Source: Pinus tabuliformis
Lineage: Eukaryota > Streptophyta > Pinopsida > Pinales > Pinaceae
Assembly (NCBI GenBank): GCA_031772625.1
Contig: CM062818.1
Span: forward strand, 1,283,078,277 to 1,283,142,276
Direction: 5' to 3'
DNA length: 64,000 nt
Shown here: piece by piece, positions 58,877-64,000 of the stretch
How the letters are laid out: each line of letters begins with the position of its first letter
How positions within the stretch are numbered: the first letter of the stretch is position 1
Notes under the pieces: generated by a model
Databases searched by the model: none
Told to the model about the DNA's origin: nothing
Seen by the model: only the letters and a program-made list of their open reading frames with translations
Program-made: the position numbers and the translations under genes

Positions 58877-60302
58877 GTTCCAATCTGTTGCCAAGCACCA
58901 ACTTGGACTTTTGTGAGCCTCTAACCTCCAGAGCACCAACTATGTTTTGTCAAGGCACCGACCTTGGACTTAGGAGCACCAACTCCTAGGACACCAATCC
59001 TTCCAGTTCTGAGGCACCAACCCCAAGGGCTCCAACCCTCTGCTGTCAAGGCACCAACCTTGGATATAGGAGCACCAACTCCAAGGACACCAATCCTTCC
59101 AACTTTTGAGGCACCAACCCCAAGGGCTCCAACCCTCTGCCAATTTACAGCTTCACTATAGTCTCCATGCTACAACATCAATGATAACCAGTCTTCATAT
59201 GAAGGAGTCTTTACAACTCTTCATACTGTCCACACAGAGTTTGCAAAAAGTTATCTCATAATGATATCAAATAGCCATCATGATCTCCAATAATGTCTCC
59301 ACACAACTTTAGTGTGTCTACAATTAACTGCACTAAGCTCTGCACAAGAATCAACTCTTAGTTTCAGGCCTCTATTCTCACTATCACTGTAAATGCTTCA
59401 GGCATGACTGCTTCTCACTGTTCTAGCTATCTCTTACTTCCCAAAAAAACAAATTCACATATGCTTCATTGTTGGTGTTGGTTACTGTTCCCACAGAAGC
59501 TTTATTTATTCCCTCCACAAAATTGTTCTTCAGGTTGCGTTATGTACTTGATTAACCTAGCACTGGTCTGAGCTTTTCAAAGGTGAATCCAATCAATAGA
59601 GTTGCTCATCCTTCGGCTTCCTCCTGTCCTATTGGACCTTCGGCTTCCTCTTGCCCTGCTGGACCTACCGCTTCTTCCTTTCTTCCAGTTTTCCAATAAC
59701 CACTGCATCAAGACAATTCTCTGTTTTCTTACCTTGATATGCCTAACCTTTGGCTTCCTCCTTTTTCACTTGAGCTTCATCTTCCTCAACGCTCACTCAA
59801 CCTTTTGGCTTCCCTCCTCCGGTTGCTTTAGCTTCCTCTGCGCTCACTCGTCCATCTACGCTTGCTTGATTCTTCGGCTTCCCGTTCCATGGCTTCCTCT
59901 GTCTATTTGAGTGTTCCAATACTCACAGGACATGTAAATTCAGAAGAGAGGCCAAATTACAAAGAAATGTTGCATATTAAAAAATATCAAAGAGGCCCTT
60001 TTTTCTTTAATATTTATACAATATACTAAATCATTATTTATGGAGGATTTCAATGGACAGGTTGTACTAATAGAGAGGTCCCACATGCCACGTCACTATC
60101 CAATCGCAATCACAACTTTCTGGAGGTCTTTTATAAGTTGTGCCTATACCATCGCCGATGGCCGATTGCTCCTACTGGATGCAATATTATATACAACTCT
60201 ATCACAATCGGAGGTTTTCACATAAAATTGCCAATTCCCCTTCTGCCGACGGAGTGGATGCGATTATGTTATTAACCAATTGTTAATAACTCTGTCGGGT
60301 CC

Positions 60303-60370
<68 letters not shown>
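60303..60370. repeat. (AT)n microsatellite
   Basis: About 66 bases of AT. The partner LTR has about 16 bases at the same place (54391-54407). Confidence 0.95.
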
Positions 60371-60372
<2 letters not shown>

Positions 60373-61888
60373 CAATCGGCAGTCCAGCGGTGTCAATTCT
60401 TTTGAACATTGTGATTCAACGGATGCGATATTTCAATAGGTCGTATTATAATAGTGCAGCGGGTCCGCATACATATCGCAATCGGTGGTTCGGGGGTGAC
60501 AACCCTTATGATTTCATTCACTTTAATATCGAGACTCATTCAACCCTTATAAACCTTCATTAACCCTTAGCCGCATATATATAACCACATGAAATCGTTA
60601 TATCCGCGCTATTTCTATTATAACGTTTATATAATAGAAATACACAATAATCATGCGTAACTTAACTTTTCCGCCTTTTTACAGCCTTTGCACATTTTCA
60701 TGTTTACCTTTATTGGATCAATCCTCCACCGTAGATCTTACCATCCCATCCGATAGTTGATATTACACCCAACCAACAAAGCTACTCGGTGATCCTGCGC
60801 CGTAGATCAAACCACGCTAGATCCAATGGCCTACATGCATTTCAGGTGAGCCACTTGCAAGAGAGATAATCACCCAAAAAAGTGGTTTTCTCTCTCCACC
60901 CGAGTGCTATGTGTCACTCGGTTAATGGAATCGGGGGAGCTCCTCTAAATATCGCTTACTGCCTAGCGTCCACTCGATAACCACTGCCACTATTACAAAC
61001 CCACTTTTCTCTTTGACTAATTCCCAAGCTATTTAGCGCTCGATGACCGTAGATCTTCTACCATCGACAGTTGCGACGACTCCTCTGATTTCCTCATCTG
61101 CTAATACTTAAATTAATCTCCATCGTTCATTTCTTTGACTTTACGCTGCGCAACTTAATCCTGGCCGCTCATTACAAACAATCTCGTCCATTGATCTCCA
61201 AGATCCAATGGTTCCTGTGTGTTCAATCTTCATCTGTCTCCTCACTTTGATTCATTCCTTCAGTGTTTTTACTGTGGTACTTAATAGAACCTGCCAACGT
61301 GATTTCTCCGATATATATATATATATACTGCTCCGCTCTTATCTTCTCTTGGCTTGTCACTCCTATGGCTTCCGATACACTGCTCCAATAGCTCTTCTCT
61401 GATATTCCTTCGATATCTCATGATATGGTTCCTCTGTTAACTTCTCTTCCATTGGCTTCTCCTCCTGATGTGTGTTCCTCTTTGTTCCTTCTCTTTTGAT
61501 GACTTCTTCCTCTTTGAGGGACTTCTTGGGAATATAATTACATGCGATACTCCCGATATGGCTCCTCTTGCTCCAATAGGTCTTCCTTTGGCTTTGCAAT
61601 GTCTTTCAATGAACTTCTCTAATACCTTCATACCTTGACGACTCCTGATATCTTTTCCGATATGCCTCTCTTGCTTTGATATTCTGCAATACTCCTCTGA
61701 TGTGTTAACTCCTCTGATACTGTGCAATACTCTTACTCATGGCTTATCTTTCCTGATGGCCTTGCTCCTTGGCTTCTTGCTCCTGTTTCTTCATGGATCT
61801 CCTCTGCTTCTCCTTGGCTTCATATCATCATTTAGTATCCTAGAATATTTCCATATTGACATCAATGACAATCTAGGTCAACAAGGCC

Positions 61889-62560
61889 AACCCTAGTGGG
61901 GGCTTTATTTCTGTTGGAATAGAATCATAAAGGTTTTTGAATATGTCTAAATAATCTTGAATTGACCCTCCTAGAGCTCTCCTTAAACTTTCATATTCTG
62001 TAAGAATCTGAAGTGGATTCTTTTTAACCTCCCAACGAGAAATAAAAACTTGTTGAAATTGTTGTAAATTAGCAACATTGCCTACTGCCAGTCCCCTATA
62101 CCATTTTCTCACTTCACCTGCCAAAATTTGAGCAAACAACCTTACTTTAACATCATCATCATAAACTTCTTCTAGATCTGAAAATCATTCATCTTATTAA
62201 TGTGTTACTGAGCTGTAGTGGGCCTAGTTCCATTGAATTGGGGTATACGTTGTGCATAATTCAGTGGCATAGTATTTAGTGGTTTTTTCATAACCAAAGG
62301 GGCATATCAGGCTGCCATGATTGGAATATGAGAGGTATATGAAATCGTAGTTGTGCCTGATGCTAGGGGTAACAAAGGTGGTGGGGTTATGATATGTTGA
62401 GTTGGTATAAAAGGAGTATGAATAAACTATGTAATAGGAATAGTACAATGACGAGGGATCAAAGGGAATCGATGAAGTAGAAGAAGAAGTAACAATATTC
62501 TGAAATATGGACGATTCTTCAACATCCTTATTCAGCTTAGTTACCAATTTTTCAAGCTTT
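61889..62560 (-). pseudogene. Second Tat-like gag, N-terminal part
   Basis: The block 62139-61873 reads MFAQILAGEVRKWYRGLAVG, LQQFQQVFISRWEVKKNPLQ, ILTEYESLRRALGGSIQDYL and DIFKNLYDSIPTEIKPPLGL. These are typical Ty3/gypsy gag phrases. Upstream, 62547-62224 is Ser/Thr/Tyr-rich. Gag resumes at 52667 beyond the inserted copia. Confidence 0.8.
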
Positions 62561-63547
62561 TGAAATTTGTTTAATATGTCCTTGTTAGATTTTGAAATAA
62601 AAAGCTTTTGTTATGGTATGTATGGTTTTATTTTTGCTTCATCGATGATTGTTTCAAAAACAAAGCCTTTTGACTTGGATCTAAAAAGACTATGTTCAAA
62701 AGGCAAGTCAAACTCAATATCCTTGACTGTTAAAAGCCTTTCAAGAAGTGCACGTGAGATCTTAGCAAAGGAATATTGCTTTCTTGAACTTATTCAAAGT
62801 TAATTTTCCTAATTAACTTCTCAGGATCACTCACAACTTTAGGGGGATCGGGATCTGGACGTGATCTTGTAAAATCCTTTTAGAAGCTAGATTTTCAAGG
62901 AAACTTGTTGCAACTGGGTTAAAACACAACTTTTGGGTGAAAAATTCAGCCTAATAAATTCTACTTCACTGTCACCCACAAGAAATAGTTTAAAAACTTT
63001 GAATTCAATGCTCAACCAGGGAAAATTTAGCTTTGTAATTCCCCAGTATGGTCGTTAGAATGTTAGCACTCCATAATTTTCCTAGGTTGAAGAAGAAACT
63101 ATAGAGGTAACCACAAACCACTTTTAAAGCTGAGATGTAGTCCTTCCAGCTTCAGAGAGGGCTCTCTCTATATGATTTTTATTTGATTTTTAGATCTTCT
63201 GCTAGGTATAAAGGTCAAAGATAGTTTTTTATGGTTGTGGTTGCAGAGTGAGAAAAGTCCATTGGACATGGAGTCATAACAATTTTCAGTAATAAATCAC
63301 AAATAAGAAAAGTAGTTAAAATAGGATGAGGTAGGCAAAGTCCTGGATCTCATGAATTATGTGTGGTATGGATAAGATGAATATAAGGTGAGGATCAATT
63401 AAATATAAAGCACACGCAAATGAATTTTATATTTAATTTTAGAAGGAAAACCATTAGGGGAATTTTGAGGTCTAAAATGGGCCTCCTAAGGATATTATAG
63501 AATAATAGTGGAAATAATAAAATAAGATTAGATTACATCATCAAATT
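62561..63547. other. Unassigned, possible 5' side of the second Tat-like element
   Basis: Upstream of gag on the minus strand, this should hold the leader and 5' LTR. I found no primer site or LTR pair. TCATATAGAGAGAG on the minus strand near 63160-63175 could be a TATA region. Otherwise nothing is recognised. Confidence 0.3.
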
Positions 63548-63945
63548 TTAGAGGGAAAAAAGTAAAAACTATTTTTTCAACTCATATTTTCAACTTATCT
63601 CCCTATGGGTTTATTCAAATTTCGAGCGGCAACACTCGTTGGATGTAGAATTTGATTCCTCATCCAAGGAGTACCCATGTTGCATACTTTTGATGGACCC
63701 TACTACACGAAAAATGAGAAATACATGAAAAACGTGATTGCAATCACATGTTTTCATGTATTTCTCATTTTTCGTGTAGTAGGGTCCATCAAAAGTATGC
63801 AATATGGGCACTCCTTCGATGAGAAATTAAATTTTTCATCCAATGAGTACTCCCGCTTGAAATTTGAGTAAAACCTTAGGGAGATAAGTTGAAAAAGTAG
63901 TTTTATTATTTTATTATTTTTTAATCTTTTTACTTTTTTACTCCA
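63548..63945. repeat. Long fold-back (MITE-like) inverted repeat
   Basis: Two arms of about 140-200 bases face each other around a centre near 63741 (GTGATTGCAATCAC is a perfect small palindrome). The inner arms are nearly perfect (CATACTTTTGATGGACCCTA against its complement, AAATGAGAAATACATGAAAA against its complement). The outer parts drift but keep TTATCTCCCTA/TAGGGAGATAA-like ends and beyond that A/T-rich arms. A clear target duplication was not found. The size and structure fit a non-autonomous fold-back DNA element. Confidence 0.8.
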
Positions 63946-64000
63946 AAAATGGTGAATCATCCCCCATAGTTGACATCATCATCATGAATCTGATTGGTTC

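Noticed and set aside
63611-63871. Paired similar open frames on both strands
   Set aside because: These are shadows of the fold-back repeat, with no coding signature.

Overview
The window looks like intergenic DNA from a seed plant with a large, repeat-rich nuclear genome. I found no host gene that I can name. Almost everything recognisable is LTR-retrotransposon DNA of standard plant lineages: chromovirus-type and Tat-like Ty3/gypsy, Tork/Tnt1-like and Sirevirus-like Ty1/copia. Most initiate on the initiator-Met tRNA primer site. Long AT and CT microsatellites lie between and inside them. A conifer or other gymnosperm is my guess from the density and size of the elements, but nothing here proves it. 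All elements are treated as fossils.

Layout. 1-2588: unassigned DNA with a tRNA-like SINE head, a threefold 165-bp degenerate tandem repeat, an LTR-like R-U5 fragment and a short degenerate repeat. 2589-36414: an old minus-strand chromovirus-type gypsy element split by two insertions. The first (6479-12461, duplication ATAAT) is a tandem LTR-internal-LTR-internal-LTR element. The second (13042-32136, duplication AAATC) is a minus-strand copia element. That copia is itself split by a 13-kb plus-strand Tat-like gypsy element (17601-30615, duplication ACTTC) with LTRs of about 2.9 kb, whose integrase region holds a solo LTR (25873-26870). LTR-pair similarity by eye rises inward (outer about 85%, copia about 92-93%, Tat-like about 95-97%), as the nesting order predicts.

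36415-47612: mixed remnants. There is a Sirevirus-like gag piece (38423-39600) and a long unrecognised minus-strand protein remnant (40318-46204). The latter is interrupted by a small mosaic chromovirus (40686-43570, duplication TTCAA). G-, CT- and T-rich simple repeats follow. 47613-62803: a second Tat-like gypsy fossil on the minus strand, interrupted in gag by a Sirevirus-like copia (52673-61883, duplication AGGCC) with LTRs of about 3.4 kb around a gag-only interior. One of its LTRs carries a perfect 396-bp palindrome. 63548-63945: a long fold-back, MITE-like repeat.

The strongest candidates for something undescribed are: an open reading region of about 1.2 kb inside the LTRs of the 13-kb Tat-like element, present in both LTRs and separate from gag-pol; a second RNase H domain between protease and reverse transcriptase in both Tat-like fossils; the tandem three-LTR element whose two units both lack the pol catalytic core; and the perfect palindrome seeded on an AT tract. 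Positions come from reading motifs by eye. Divergence figures are rough counts, not computed alignments.
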